Shown here: piece after piece, positions 54,467 through 63,329 of the stretch
Numbering within the stretch: position 1 is the first letter of the stretch
Layout: each line of letters opens with the position of its first letter
Assembly: GCF_000186345.1 (NCBI RefSeq)
Contig: NC_014962.1
Coordinates: 2,880,450-2,944,449, forward strand
DNA length: 64,000 nt
Direction of reading: 5' to 3'
From: Isosphaera pallida ATCC 43644
GTDB taxonomy: Bacteria; Planctomycetota; Planctomycetia; Isosphaerales; Isosphaeraceae
The notes under the pieces: generated by a model
What the model was told of the DNA's origin: nothing
Databases searched by the model: none
The model's input: the letters and a program-made list of their open reading frames with translations, nothing else
Made by a program: the position numbers and the translations under genes

Positions 54467-55975
54467 TTAGGGACGATACGCACCTGGGGGCTCGACTGGC
54501 TCGACTTTGACGCGACTCCACCACTGATTGGCCTTGTCAGGGTCGTAGGCCGGGTTTCGTTGAGGCATCTGGGCGTTAACTTGGTGTCGCCAGAAGCGCA
54601 GTTCAGACAAAAGTTGCTGACGGCGTTCCGCGTGGTCGGGTTGGGCGGCCAGGTCGTGGGTTTCGCCCAGGTCGTTTGCCAGGTTGTAGAGTTCGACGGT
54701 TCCTGTCTCGAAGAATTCGATCAATTTGTATCCATCGCGCTGAATCGCGCCTGAGGGTCTCCCGGTATGGTAGTGGGGATAGTGCCAGTAAAGGGCGCGA
54801 TCGGGCGGGGCGGTTTCGGGGCGGCCAATCCACGGTCTCAAGTCAAGGCCGTCGAAACGGTCGGGTGGGTGGGTATGCGTGGAGGGGTGGGCGGCGGCCA
54901 AGAGAGTGGGGGCAAGGTCGTGGGTGACGACCGGAGTCTCGACCACGGTTCCCGGTTTGGTCAGGCCGGGGATGCGGGCGATCATGGGGATGCGGATTCC
55001 TCCTTCGTAGAGGGTGCCCTTTTGGTCGCGTAAGGGGCGGTTGCTGGTACCGGGCCAGCCGCCGGATTCCCGTTCCAAACCACCGTTGTCCGAGAGGAAA
55101 ACGACCCAGGTGTTGGAATCCAGGCCGCGTTGGTTCAAGGCGTTCAAAATGCGGCCAATCGACGTATCCATTTCTTCAAGAAGAGCGGCGTAGTCGGGAC
55201 GAGCCGGCGGCCGTCCCTCGACCTGGGGCTTGGCGCGGTATTTGGCTTCGAGGCGAGGATCGGCTTGGAGGGGGATGTGAACGGCGAAATAATGAACTTG
55301 AAGTAAGAATGGACGATCGTCTTGGCGGTTGATGAAGTCCACGGCTTTGTCGGCAAGAACTTCGGGTCCGCGACGGCGTGGTTGGTCCGGTTTAGCCTGC
55401 TGCCCAGGCGGATAGTTATGGCTGGAGAACTCCAGCGCCTCGTCGTAGCCTTGGTCGGTGGGTCCGAACCCGTTGCCGCCCAGGTGCCACTTGCCGAAAT
55501 ATCCGGTGCGGTATCCGTGGGCTTTGAGACGTTCGCCCAGGGTCTCGGCCTCCAGGGGCAGAGCCTGGGCAGGCGGAGGTTCGGCGAGTTTCTCGAAGGG
55601 ACGCCAATGGCCGGGGATGTGGGCGGTCAAGCCGTAACGGGCCGGGTGGCGTCCGGTTTGGATCGACGCGCGGGTGGGTGAGCAAACTGGCGCGGCGGCG
55701 TAAGCGGCGGTGAAACGGGCACCGCCAGCGGCCAAGGCGTCCAGGTTGGGGGTTTCGTGGAAAGGATGGCCGTAGCAAGCCAGGTCGGACCAACCCAGAT
55801 CGTCAGCCACCAGAATCACGAAGTTGGGTGGACGATCCTCCAAATGAGGCGGGGTCCCGCCGCACAAGGCGTGCGTCGCCCCAACAAGTCCGCCCAACGC
55901 GAGCAGAACCATCGTCGCGCCAGCGCGCATCGGTTGCATTCGACACCACTGGCCTAATGGAATGATGGTAGTCAT
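54467..55975 (-). CDS. Secreted type I sulfatase (arylsulfatase family)
   Basis: 502 residues from ATG 55975, with GGAG twelve bases upstream; the signal peptide (PMRAGATMVLLALGGLVGATHALCGG) is followed by the sulfatase domain. NFVILVADDLGWSD holds the first metal ligands (D58, D59) and APVCSPTRAS holds the C98-x-P-x-R motif in which Cys is converted to formylglycine. Further ligands are in VVFLSDNGG and the HYPHYHTGRPSGAI block. It hydrolyses sulfate esters on glycans or small molecules. Sulfatases are expanded in planctomycetes; this one lies alone, convergent with the MFS transporter. Confidence 0.92.
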   Translation of the reverse strand: MTTIIPLGQWCRMQPMRAGATMVLLALGGLVGATHALCGGTPPHLEDRPPNFVILVADDLGWSDLACYGHPFHETPNLDALAAGGARFTAAYAAAPVCSPTRASIQTGRHPARYGLTAHIPGHWRPFEKLAEPPPAQALPLEAETLGERLKAHGYRTGYFGKWHLGGNGFGPTDQGYDEALEFSSHNYPPGQQAKPDQPRRRGPEVLADKAVDFINRQDDRPFLLQVHYFAVHIPLQADPRLEAKYRAKPQVEGRPPARPDYAALLEEMDTSIGRILNALNQRGLDSNTWVVFLSDNGGLERESGGWPGTSNRPLRDQKGTLYEGGIRIPMIARIPGLTKPGTVVETPVVTHDLAPTLLAAAHPSTHTHPPDRFDGLDLRPWIGRPETAPPDRALYWHYPHYHTGRPSGAIQRDGYKLIEFFETGTVELYNLANDLGETHDLAAQPDHAERRQQLLSELRFWRHQVNAQMPQRNPAYDPDKANQWWSRVKVEPVEPPGAYRP

Positions 55976-56310
55976 GTTCAACGTTAACTCCAAGAAGCTC
56001 GGGGTATGTGCAAGTCAGTGGACTGGTTGACGTGGTTGTGGAGTGGGCGAAACCCGCCTCCTGCGGCTTCGAGGCGGGGGGGCGTGAGATGAGACACCGA
56101 GACAGCCGGACATGAGGGTCCGAATGATCCAAACAGGCAGGGTCAATGGTGCCATATCCATCCGCTTGTGGCAACCCTTGGCTCGGTTCGGAAGGGGGGA
56201 GGTGGTTCGCGACGCCCTGACCAATCATGGCGGGACCAGATGCCAATCAAAGCGTGATGAGACTTGAAGGCGACGGGAAGGTTGCCGGGTGGCATCTGGC
56301 TTGTTGTTTT

Positions 56311-56339
56311 TTCAAAACCACATCTACAAAGATTATAGT
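56311..56339 (+). promoter_or_regulatory. Sigma70-like promoter candidate
   Basis: TTCAAA at 56311-56316 and TATAGT at 56334-56339 are separated by 17 bases and lie in an A+T-rich patch. The -10 box matches the consensus at five of six positions; the -35 box at four of six. A transcript would start near 56346 and have a leader of about 118 bases to the gene at 56464. Confidence 0.5.
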
Positions 56340-56365
56340 CTAATTGCATACTCCCCGCGAAGGCG

Positions 56366-56385
56366 TCGCGTCTTGAAGGACGCGA
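56366..56385 (+). promoter_or_regulatory. 5'-leader hairpin (7-bp stem, 6-base loop)
   Basis: TCGCGTC (56366-56372) pairs perfectly with GACGCGA (56379-56385) around TTGAAG. It is about 80 bases before the GTG start at 56464, within the predicted leader. No T-run follows, so a stabilising or regulatory hairpin rather than a terminator. Confidence 0.4.
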
Positions 56386-56463
56386 TGGCCGCTGGGCGGT
56401 CTCTCTGACGAGTGGTGCGTCGGACGCCCTCAAAACTGACCGCGTTTGGCGGGGAGATGTCGC

Positions 56464-57165
56464 GTGTTTAAGAAGCTTGCGCGTTCATGGTGTCGAAAGT
56501 CGGACGAGTCCAACAAGCCGCGCATGAGCGAGAATCGCGCGTTGGGGCGTCGGGTGCGACGGATGACGCCGGAGTTGGAGGATCTGGAACCCAAAATCGC
56601 CCTTTCAGGCATGAGCGCTGATACGCCGATGGCTCAGCCCGAACCACCCACCAACCGTCCTCGCATGGTTCAACCACCCGCCAACCGTCCTCCCGCGGCG
56701 TCTAACCCGCCCACCTTTCCCCGTCCGCTGCCGCCTCATTTGCATCCCAAGATCGGTCCGGTTGACGAGGAGGAGGTCTTCACCTCCGGCCCCATCATCA
56801 ACATCCTCAAGCCGCCCGCTCCTGGCGAAACCACCAACAAACTCCTCACCCCCGAGCAGCGTGAGCGGATGAACGTCTACCTGGGTGTCAACCGTTGGGG
56901 TCTGATCATCCCCAACATCGAGACCATCGACTGGTTGCAGCCCATCTGGAACGCGACGAATGGACCAATGCTCGAATATGTGATTTTACGCGATCCCGAG
57001 GATTACGAATTCTGGTTCGACCTGGACGAACTGTTCCCACACGAGCCGATCTCGCGGATCGTGCAGACGCCCGATGGTCCCAAGGAGGAACTTTTCCCTT
57101 GGATCACACATGAGCAGATCATTTACTATTTGGTGGTCCCGTCGCTGCGGAGTATCCCGTTCTGA
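56464..57165 (+). CDS. Planctomycete LE-x-LE-x leader protein, function unknown
   Basis: 233 residues from GTG 56464, with GGGGAG six bases upstream. The N-terminus (FKKLARSWCRKS...) leads to RRMTPELEDLEPKIALSG, which resembles the LExLExRxLLS motif that precedes exported and surface proteins in planctomycetes. A Pro-rich linker with repeated PPxNRP follows. The C-terminal 120 residues are globular (LTPEQRERMNVYLGVNRWGL, DWLQPIWNATN, PEDYEFWFDLDELFPHEPI). Unknown family; probably a surface or secreted protein. The upstream TTG at 56446 is a weaker start. Confidence 0.65.
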   Translation: MFKKLARSWCRKSDESNKPRMSENRALGRRVRRMTPELEDLEPKIALSGMSADTPMAQPEPPTNRPRMVQPPANRPPAASNPPTFPRPLPPHLHPKIGPVDEEEVFTSGPIINILKPPAPGETTNKLLTPEQRERMNVYLGVNRWGLIIPNIETIDWLQPIWNATNGPMLEYVILRDPEDYEFWFDLDELFPHEPISRIVQTPDGPKEELFPWITHEQIIYYLVVPSLRSIPF

Positions 57166-57318
57166 GCGGGTCGAGGCCACAGCGGGGCTGGGATTCCCAA
57201 CCTTGGCGAACCGATCCGTCTCGTAGCGGGTTGGGTCGTCGGCTATGATGGTTGGGGGCGGACGCGGTGGTCGAACCGTCCGGTCGGCGAGACGCGGGGT
57301 CAGACGGGACGAGCGATC

Positions 57319-59379
57319 ATGGCGCGTCGGATCACACTCAGGAAGGCCGCGGGGCGGTCCGATTGGGAAGCGATGCTGGTGGGTCTCAACGAGGTCCAGC
57401 GGCTGGCCGCAGCGGCTCCCGACGGGGTCAACCTGATTTTGGCTGGCCCCGGCTCGGGCAAAACCCGGGTCATCACCCATCGGGTCGCCTGGTTGATTGG
57501 TCAGGGAGTTGCCCCCGAGTCGATTCTGCTGACCACCTTCACCCGACGCGCCGCCAGGGAAATGGTGGCGCGTCTGAGCAGTCTGGTCGGTCCGGCCGCC
57601 GACCAGGTTTGGGCCGGAACCTTTCATCAGATCGCCAACCGCCTCCTGAGACGCCGAGAGTTCGCCGAGGCGTTGGGATATCAGTCCAACTTTTCCATCC
57701 TGGACGCCGAGGACGCGCTGGACTTGGTGGCCCAGGCCATCGACGAACTGGGTCTGGGGACGCGCGGCCGTTCCTCTACGCGACGCGGCGGTTCGGAGTC
57801 AGGTTGTGGCGAGGCGGGCGGACCCTTGAAACCCTCTACGGTCCAGGCGGCCTTAAGCTTGGCTCTGAACACGCGGACCGGCTTACCGCGGATCGTGGAG
57901 GAGCGGTTCCCCGAGTTGAGTGGCCGCATCGAGCAGGTCGAGGCGATCGCCCGCACCTACGCCGCCAAAAAGCGGGCGGCCAACGCGATGGACTACGACG
58001 ATCTGCTGGTCCAGTGGATGAGGCTGATGGAACAACGACCCGACGCCCGCGACCGCATGGCCCGCGAGTTCACGCATCTGCTGGTCGATGAAATGCAGGA
58101 TACCAACACTCTTCAGATCGAGATCGTAGAAACCCTAGCCGCTGCCGGCGCGGGCAACCTGACCGCGGTGGGCGACGACGCCCAGTCGATCTACCGCTTC
58201 CGGGGAGCCAACTACGACAATCTGCTCAAGTTCCCCGAACGTCACCCCGGTTGCCGCGTCTTCCGGCTCGAAATCAATTATCGATCCACCCCGGAGATCG
58301 TCGCCTTCACCAACGATTCCATCCGGCACAATGTCGAGGGGTTTCCCAAAACGCTGATCTCAGCGCGTCCAGCGTCCCACCTCAAACCGCTCGCCGCAGC
58401 CACCTCCAACGCCTACGAGGAGTCGGATCTGATTTGCCAACTCATTCAGGAGGCGGTCGAAGCTGGCCGTCGCCTTGGCGAGATCGCCGTACTCTACCGC
58501 AACCACCACGATAGTATCGTGTTACAGGGGGACCTCGTCACTCGGGGCCTCAAGTACACCGTGCGCAGCGGCCTCAGGTTCTTCGAGCAAGCGCACATCA
58601 AAGACGTGCTGGCGCATCTGCGGGTCCTCTCCAACCCGCGCGACGAGACGGCTTGGAGGCGTTTGCTGCTGCTGTTGCCAGGAATCGGTCCAGCGGCCGC
58701 GAGTCGGATTCTCGAGACCATCCTGCCTACCGCCAATCCTTTGGACACGCTAGCAACTGCCGAGGCGATGGCCTCGGCACCCCCTCGCGCCCGGGGACGC
58801 TTCGCCGCCTTTGTGGCCGACCTGGCCCAAATACGAGCCGCCGACCCCGGCAACCGTCCCGCCGAGGCCGTCCATGCCGTCCTCAAAAGTGGTTATACGG
58901 AGATTCTGAAACAAAAGTACGAACATCCCGAACAACGTCTTAAGGATATTGAACAATTGGGCGTGCTGGCCGCCCGCTACGACGCGCTAGATCGTCTGGT
59001 GGCCGACCTGCTTTTGGCCGGCGACGTTTACGGCATGGACACCCTGGAGCCGGACGAACCGGCCGAAACCCTCGTCCTCAGCACGGTGCATCAGGCCAAG
59101 GGGTTGGAGTGGTCGATGGTGTTCGTGATGCGTTTGATCGAGGAATCCTTCCCCAACGCCCGCGCGGTGATCGAACCCGGCGGGCTCGACGAAGAGCGTC
59201 GGATCTTCTACGTCGCCATCACCCGCGCCAAGGACGAGTTGATCTTGACCTACCCCCACCTGCTCTCACGCGGAGGGCGGGGGCCGGTGGTTCTGACCAA
59301 ACCCAGCCGGTTCCTCCAAGAGATTGATGTTAACCTGTATGAGCGAGCCATTGTTTCTCGGGACGTTGAACCCTTCTGA
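57319..59379 (+). CDS. UvrD/PcrA-family DNA helicase (superfamily 1)
   Basis: 686 residues, normal for PcrA/Rep. The Q-motif (LNEVQRLAA), Walker A (AGPGSGKTR, K48), motif Ia (TTFTRRAAREM), Walker B (LVDEMQD), motif III (VGDDAQSIYRFRGA), motif IV (INYRSTPEIVAFTN), V (STVHQAKGLEWSMVFVM) and VI (DEERRIFYVAITRAKDEL) all occur in order. It unwinds DNA 3' to 5' and serves repair or replication restart. Walker B reads DEMQD where DEFQD is more usual. The stop lies 19 bases from the convergent HD gene. Confidence 0.93.
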   Translation: MARRITLRKAAGRSDWEAMLVGLNEVQRLAAAAPDGVNLILAGPGSGKTRVITHRVAWLIGQGVAPESILLTTFTRRAAREMVARLSSLVGPAADQVWAGTFHQIANRLLRRREFAEALGYQSNFSILDAEDALDLVAQAIDELGLGTRGRSSTRRGGSESGCGEAGGPLKPSTVQAALSLALNTRTGLPRIVEERFPELSGRIEQVEAIARTYAAKKRAANAMDYDDLLVQWMRLMEQRPDARDRMAREFTHLLVDEMQDTNTLQIEIVETLAAAGAGNLTAVGDDAQSIYRFRGANYDNLLKFPERHPGCRVFRLEINYRSTPEIVAFTNDSIRHNVEGFPKTLISARPASHLKPLAAATSNAYEESDLICQLIQEAVEAGRRLGEIAVLYRNHHDSIVLQGDLVTRGLKYTVRSGLRFFEQAHIKDVLAHLRVLSNPRDETAWRRLLLLLPGIGPAAASRILETILPTANPLDTLATAEAMASAPPRARGRFAAFVADLAQIRAADPGNRPAEAVHAVLKSGYTEILKQKYEHPEQRLKDIEQLGVLAARYDALDRLVADLLLAGDVYGMDTLEPDEPAETLVLSTVHQAKGLEWSMVFVMRLIEESFPNARAVIEPGGLDEERRIFYVAITRAKDELILTYPHLLSRGGRGPVVLTKPSRFLQEIDVNLYERAIVSRDVEPF

Positions 59380-59398
59380 CGCGGCGGACGCGAGAGGT

Positions 59399-60280
59399 TC
59401 AGGATGGGGGGGCTTCCGCTTCCAAGTCGCCGTCGCCATCGTCGTCGGCGAGTTGTCGGAGGAACTCGAGAACCTCGTCCAGCGTCTCGACGGCCACGCC
59501 GGGCACGCGACCAGCCAAGTCGCATTCGCGCAGGAGCTTGAGGTCCTCGATCCAATGCGGGTCGGGACAGGAGCGCCGAAGCGAATCGGTCACGTTGGTG
59601 TGATGGTGGCGGATGAGCCAGGCGGAGCGCTGGGAGATCGCGCCACGAAGCGCCTCTAGACCAGCGGCGACGTGGTCGCGGGGGTCGATCGCCATGCCGA
59701 CATCGTGCAGCAACGCAGCCAGGAGGAATTCCTCATCGTAGGGCAACCGCCGTCGGGCCTGGTCGAAGACTTGAAGCGCATGATAGAGCGCGTCCCCTTC
59801 AGGGTGGCGGATTGGATCCTGTTTGACCTGCTCCAAAGGCAGAAGCGTCATGCGGTAAATCTGGAAGCGGTCAAGATGAGAAGAGGGGTCGTGGTTTAGA
59901 CCGTTTGGGTCTTGGTCTGGCTTCGAGTCCTCGGGTTGGGGCATGGGAGCCAAAGCGTTGGATCCAGGCCGGCGGGCCAGTTCGACCAGACGCAGCCGCA
60001 CTTCGGTGTCGGCGGGAAGCTCGCCGGGACGCACCCGCACACCCAGCACCGCCGCGGCTTTGCGTTTGGCCTCGTAGAGTGTGGCGGTATCCAAACGATC
60101 CAGATCAAGGCGGCCATCGCGTTGCGACTCGGCCGAGGCCGAGGAGTCGACCGCCTCCACAATGCGGGGGAGCAACCGTCGGGCCGCCTCGTCGGCGATC
60201 CGTTGGCGAACCCGGGCCGAATCCTCGGCGCGACGATCGGCTTGACGATATTTTTTCCGATATTTGTCGTGGAGGGCCAT
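59399..60280 (-). CDS. HD-domain protein (putative metal-dependent phosphohydrolase)
   Basis: 293 residues. The N-terminal 130 residues are charged and helical (KYRKKYRQADRRAEDSARVR and EAKRKAAAVLGVRVRPGELP), probably a coiled coil plus a small unknown domain. The C-terminal half carries the HD motif: a histidine-bearing helix (GDALYHALQVFDQAR), LLAALLHDVGMA with the His-Asp pair, and later HHHTNVTDS. HD proteins hydrolyse nucleotides or cyclic nucleotides. Upstream lies the tandem palindrome listed separately. Confidence 0.75.
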   Translation of the reverse strand: MALHDKYRKKYRQADRRAEDSARVRQRIADEAARRLLPRIVEAVDSSASAESQRDGRLDLDRLDTATLYEAKRKAAAVLGVRVRPGELPADTEVRLRLVELARRPGSNALAPMPQPEDSKPDQDPNGLNHDPSSHLDRFQIYRMTLLPLEQVKQDPIRHPEGDALYHALQVFDQARRRLPYDEEFLLAALLHDVGMAIDPRDHVAAGLEALRGAISQRSAWLIRHHHTNVTDSLRRSCPDPHWIEDLKLLRECDLAGRVPGVAVETLDEVLEFLRQLADDDGDGDLEAEAPPS

Positions 60281-60377
60281 GACGCATCGTCGATCAAGAA
60301 ACGGGGCGATGGGAAGACCGAACCACCTGGGTTGAACGCGACACGACCAAGTTCGGTTCGGTCCCTGGGGTCCGCAC

Positions 60378-60421
60378 GAGGCCGCGATGAGTCATCAGGG
60401 AGGCCGCGATGAGTCATCAGG
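60378..60421. promoter_or_regulatory. Two tandem 22-bp units each carrying an 11-bp palindrome
   Basis: Units 60378-60399 and 60400-60421 are identical. Each contains GATGAGTCATC (60386-60396 and 60408-60418), a palindrome with 5-bp half sites around one base; centres are 22 bp (about two helix turns) apart. They lie about 100-140 bases upstream of the HD gene's start and 5 bases past the stop of the upstream minus-strand gene. This looks like a pair of operator sites. Confidence 0.5.
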
Positions 60422-60425
60422 GAGG

Positions 60426-62285
60426 TTACAAGCGGGGCGGCTTGGGAGTGAACGGCGGCGCGAAGGCGTTGGCTCCTTTCACCTTGACCTTGCGACGATA
60501 GACCTTGTCGAGGCTGGTGGCATACACCACGTTGAACTCTGGTCCGCCGAAGCAGAGGTTGGTAACCCGTTCACGGTTGGGCATCGGCAGAATCACGTTA
60601 ACCCGCCCAGCTTGATCGCAAATCTGAAGACCCATCAGGGTGCCCACCCAAAGACGACCATCACGGTCCACCCGGATTCCATCGGCCAGCGAGTCGTCGG
60701 CTGTTTCGGGAACATGTAAATAATCAAACTTCTGTTTGTGCGCCAACGAGCCGTCGGGTAGGATTTGGTAGCTGTAGACCCATTTGGATCGGCTGTCGGC
60801 CACATAGAGCAACGATTGATCGGGCGAGAGGGTCACGCCGTTGGGGGTTTTGGGCTCCGCGCCCGAATCGACGACGCTGGCGGTTCCGTCGGGGGCGATT
60901 CGCCAAACCCGTCCCTTGCCAGGGGCGGCGAAATCGGGGTTGGTCACGTAGATCGAGCCATCGTGACGCACCACCAGATCGTTGCCTCGGAAGCCCTGGG
61001 CGATGACCTTGGGCTGGGAGGGATTCTCTAGGTCGTAGGCCAGGATCGTTTGGTCGCCGGCGGCCACGGCGTAAAGTTTGCCGTCGGGCCCGAACGCCTG
61101 ACCGTTGCCGCCCCGCGAGTCGGCCAGAAATTCACTCACCACGCCGTCGAGTCCGACTTTGTAGGTCTTGCTCGCCCCTACGTCGTTGAAGAAGACTTCC
61201 CCCTTGGCGTTGACGGCCGGTCCTTCGGTGAATCGATGGCCTTGCGAGACTAATTCCCAGTCCTCGCCGGGCAAGATGAGCTCTTGGTACTGGGGCGAGC
61301 CTCGACCGGCCTTGATTGGTTGGGGCCAATCCTTCCAGAGGAACCGCATCGCCTCGGGAAAGATCTCGGTGGGCTTGGAATTGTTGTGCTGGCCGTCGTC
61401 GAACGAGTGGGCCACGTCGTAACCGGCGAAGGTCAAAGCCCGAAGCATGGTTTGGTTGGCCATCCACCAGTCGCCCGCGTAGATATTCAAGTCGTTGGAG
61501 CCGTCCTGGAGGAAGATTCGGATTGGTTTGGGTTCTGTTTTGCGGATCAGGGTGGGGTAGCGGTCCCCGCCACGCAGACCAACGTAGGTTCCAATACCGG
61601 AAAACACCCGCGAAAAGGCGTCGGGACGCTCCCAGGCGGCGGTGAAGGCGCAAATTGCTCCGCTGCTGGTGCCGCCGATCGAGCGGTCGTTGCCGTTTTG
61701 GGACAACCGCAAGGGACGGCCATCGGCGGTTCGGAGGGCTTCCACGGCGGGTAGGATTTCCTCAAGAATCAAACGGGCGTAGGCATCGCCCAAACCGTCG
61801 TATTCCACGCTGCGGTTGAAGCGGTCTAGCGCCCCCTCCGGACCGGGCACCCGCCCGGGCGCGACAAACACGCCGATTGTCACCGGCATCGCCCCTTCGT
61901 GGATCAAACGATCGAACACCTCGGGCGCGTTGAACTGAACGCCGTCCTGGTTGACGTGAACGCACGCCGGAGTCTTGGGGTCGTATTGGCGGGGCACATA
62001 AACCTGAACCTTGCGGGTGGTACCGGGAAAAATCGCGCTGCGGTCGAACTCGAACGACAGCATCTCCCCACGCGGCGGCTCGTCTTGAACGCTTGCGGTC
62101 CCTGGTTGTTCGGCCCGAACCGACGGGATCAGGGCTAAAGCGACGAGCGCCGTTGCCACCAGTCCAGCCGCGGCGAATTGTCCGGTGAGTCCGTCGCCGG
62201 CCTCCGGCAGGCCCGATCCCGCCGATCGATCCCAACTGGATTTCCAACCTTGACGGCTCCGATCGAAACGCGCACGTTGAAACAT
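60426..62285 (-). CDS. Secreted esterase fused to SMP-30/gluconolactonase-type beta-propeller
   Basis: 619 residues from ATG 62285. The signal peptide region (QFAAAGLVATALVALALIPSVRA) is followed by an enterochelin-esterase-like alpha/beta hydrolase (residues about 55-325) with KVQVYVPRQYDP, the nucleophile Ser in RSIGGTSSGAICAF and His in DDGQHNNSKP. The second half (EDWELVSQGHRFTEGPAVNAKG onward) is a six-bladed propeller of the gluconolactonase family, with metal-binding residues in GEVFFNDVGASKTY, HDGSIYVTNPDF, TPNGVTLSPDQSLLYVADS and DSLADGIRVDRDGRLWVG. It probably cleaves esters and lactones outside the cytoplasm. Confidence 0.85.
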   Translation of the reverse strand: MFQRARFDRSRQGWKSSWDRSAGSGLPEAGDGLTGQFAAAGLVATALVALALIPSVRAEQPGTASVQDEPPRGEMLSFEFDRSAIFPGTTRKVQVYVPRQYDPKTPACVHVNQDGVQFNAPEVFDRLIHEGAMPVTIGVFVAPGRVPGPEGALDRFNRSVEYDGLGDAYARLILEEILPAVEALRTADGRPLRLSQNGNDRSIGGTSSGAICAFTAAWERPDAFSRVFSGIGTYVGLRGGDRYPTLIRKTEPKPIRIFLQDGSNDLNIYAGDWWMANQTMLRALTFAGYDVAHSFDDGQHNNSKPTEIFPEAMRFLWKDWPQPIKAGRGSPQYQELILPGEDWELVSQGHRFTEGPAVNAKGEVFFNDVGASKTYKVGLDGVVSEFLADSRGGNGQAFGPDGKLYAVAAGDQTILAYDLENPSQPKVIAQGFRGNDLVVRHDGSIYVTNPDFAAPGKGRVWRIAPDGTASVVDSGAEPKTPNGVTLSPDQSLLYVADSRSKWVYSYQILPDGSLAHKQKFDYLHVPETADDSLADGIRVDRDGRLWVGTLMGLQICDQAGRVNVILPMPNRERVTNLCFGGPEFNVVYATSLDKVYRRKVKVKGANAFAPPFTPKPPRL

Positions 62286-62638
62286 CGACACAGTTCCATT
62301 GCAGAGCGAAGCAGTGACGAGCAGGCAAAGCGCGGCCCGCGACGCTCAGACCACGACCTTGGAGAGGAGATCCGAAAACGCAATGAACATCCTCGGACTG
62401 GTCCGTAGTGGATGACGACTTGGACTTGAGTGTGGCCCACCCCTAGGTCTGTTGTCTAGACCCCGCCGGGGGACAGGGCTTTGGCCGGTCGCGGGCCGCC
62501 GCTTCGCGCTTGCGTGCGTTTCGAATGAGAAACTTCAGGCAGGATGACCACGAGATCGCCCTGGCCGTGGTCGCGGGATGCCCCCAAATCGTGCCGTATG
62601 CGTCGCGTGTTCCCCTTTTCCAATTCGGAGTTGAAACC
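62286..62638. other. Intergenic region between esterase fusion and glsB-like gene
   Basis: About 350 bases. A 10-codon frame with a good ribosome site occurs near 62382 but is too short to call. Divergent promoters of both neighbours must lie here; none is clear. Confidence 0.4.
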
Positions 62639-62887
62639 ATGATGTCGTTGGTTTGGTTCCTGCTAGTGGGTCTAGTGGCTGGGTCGGTAGCGGTTTGGAT
62701 TCGTGGTGGCCCTGATCGCGGCTGGATCGGCAACATGGTCCTCGGGATCGTCGGTGCCCTCGTGGGCGGCTTCCTCTTCCAGTTGCTCGGCTTCACCACC
62801 AATAGCCTTCTCGGCGAACTGATCTCCGCGGTGGTGGGCGCGTTGGTCTTCCTCTGGGCCCTCAAGGTTATCTCGAAGTCCACCTAA
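62639..62887 (+). CDS. GlsB/YeaQ/YmgE-family membrane protein (transglycosylase-associated)
   Basis: 82 residues, three hydrophobic segments separated by glycine-rich turns (FLLVGLVAGSVAVWIRGG, GWIGNMVLGIVGALVGGFLF, LISAVVGALVFLWALKV). This is the pattern of the small stress-linked family found in many bacteria. GGAG lies ten bases before the double ATG; the in-frame extension to 62510 has no ribosome site. A strong hairpin follows the stop. Confidence 0.88.
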   Translation: MMSLVWFLLVGLVAGSVAVWIRGGPDRGWIGNMVLGIVGALVGGFLFQLLGFTTNSLLGELISAVVGALVFLWALKVISKST

Positions 62888-62911
62888 CTTAGTCGATAAG
62901 ACGTGGACCGA

Positions 62912-62940
62912 GGGACGTGGTGTAACAAACGCCACGTCCC
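62912..62940 (+). terminator. Hairpin terminator after the glsB-like gene
   Basis: GGGACGTGG (62912-62920) pairs perfectly with CCACGTCCC (62932-62940) around an 11-base loop, 25 bases past the stop codon. No clear T-run follows, so termination efficiency is uncertain. Confidence 0.6.
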
Positions 62941-63329
62941 ACCCTTCCCAACCCACTCCCCGATCGCGTCTCTCCCACGCCAACCCTCACTCCCTAGCCT
63001 CCCACCCCCCTTCCCTTACTCCCAAATCGCCTCGCCGACCAAACGCGATCAACGACTCGTTGGTTCCGAACAACCCCTTTCCCAAAACGCCTCGCTTCAT
63101 CCCCTTGGCTTGAATGGGTCAACCGTTTTTTGTTGCTTGTTTTCGTATTCTGGAACAACCCGCTAAAAAATCGAAACGCTCCGAAGGAAGTTGTCCTAGA
63201 TTGCGGTTGGTGTCAAGCGCGGTTGAATGTGAAGTGAAGTTGGCGGGCGAAATCAATGGCTCGCGGTTGTGGGTCGTTGCTGCGGCGGAAGAGGGGACCG
63301 ACTGAGCGTCCCAATGAGGGAGCGGTCCG
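62941..63329. other. Gene-free stretch before the kinase gene
   Basis: About 390 bases, including a Pro/C-rich part (62941-63060) and a more A+T-rich part (63120-63180). No gene is recognised. The kinase promoter is probably here. Confidence 0.5.

Larger units (their letters stand above)
55976..56463. other. Intergenic region with promoter-like and hairpin elements
   Basis: About 490 bases between divergent genes. It contains the promoter candidate and the leader hairpin listed separately; otherwise no gene. An A+T-rich section (56300-56350) contrasts with the surroundings. Confidence 0.6.
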
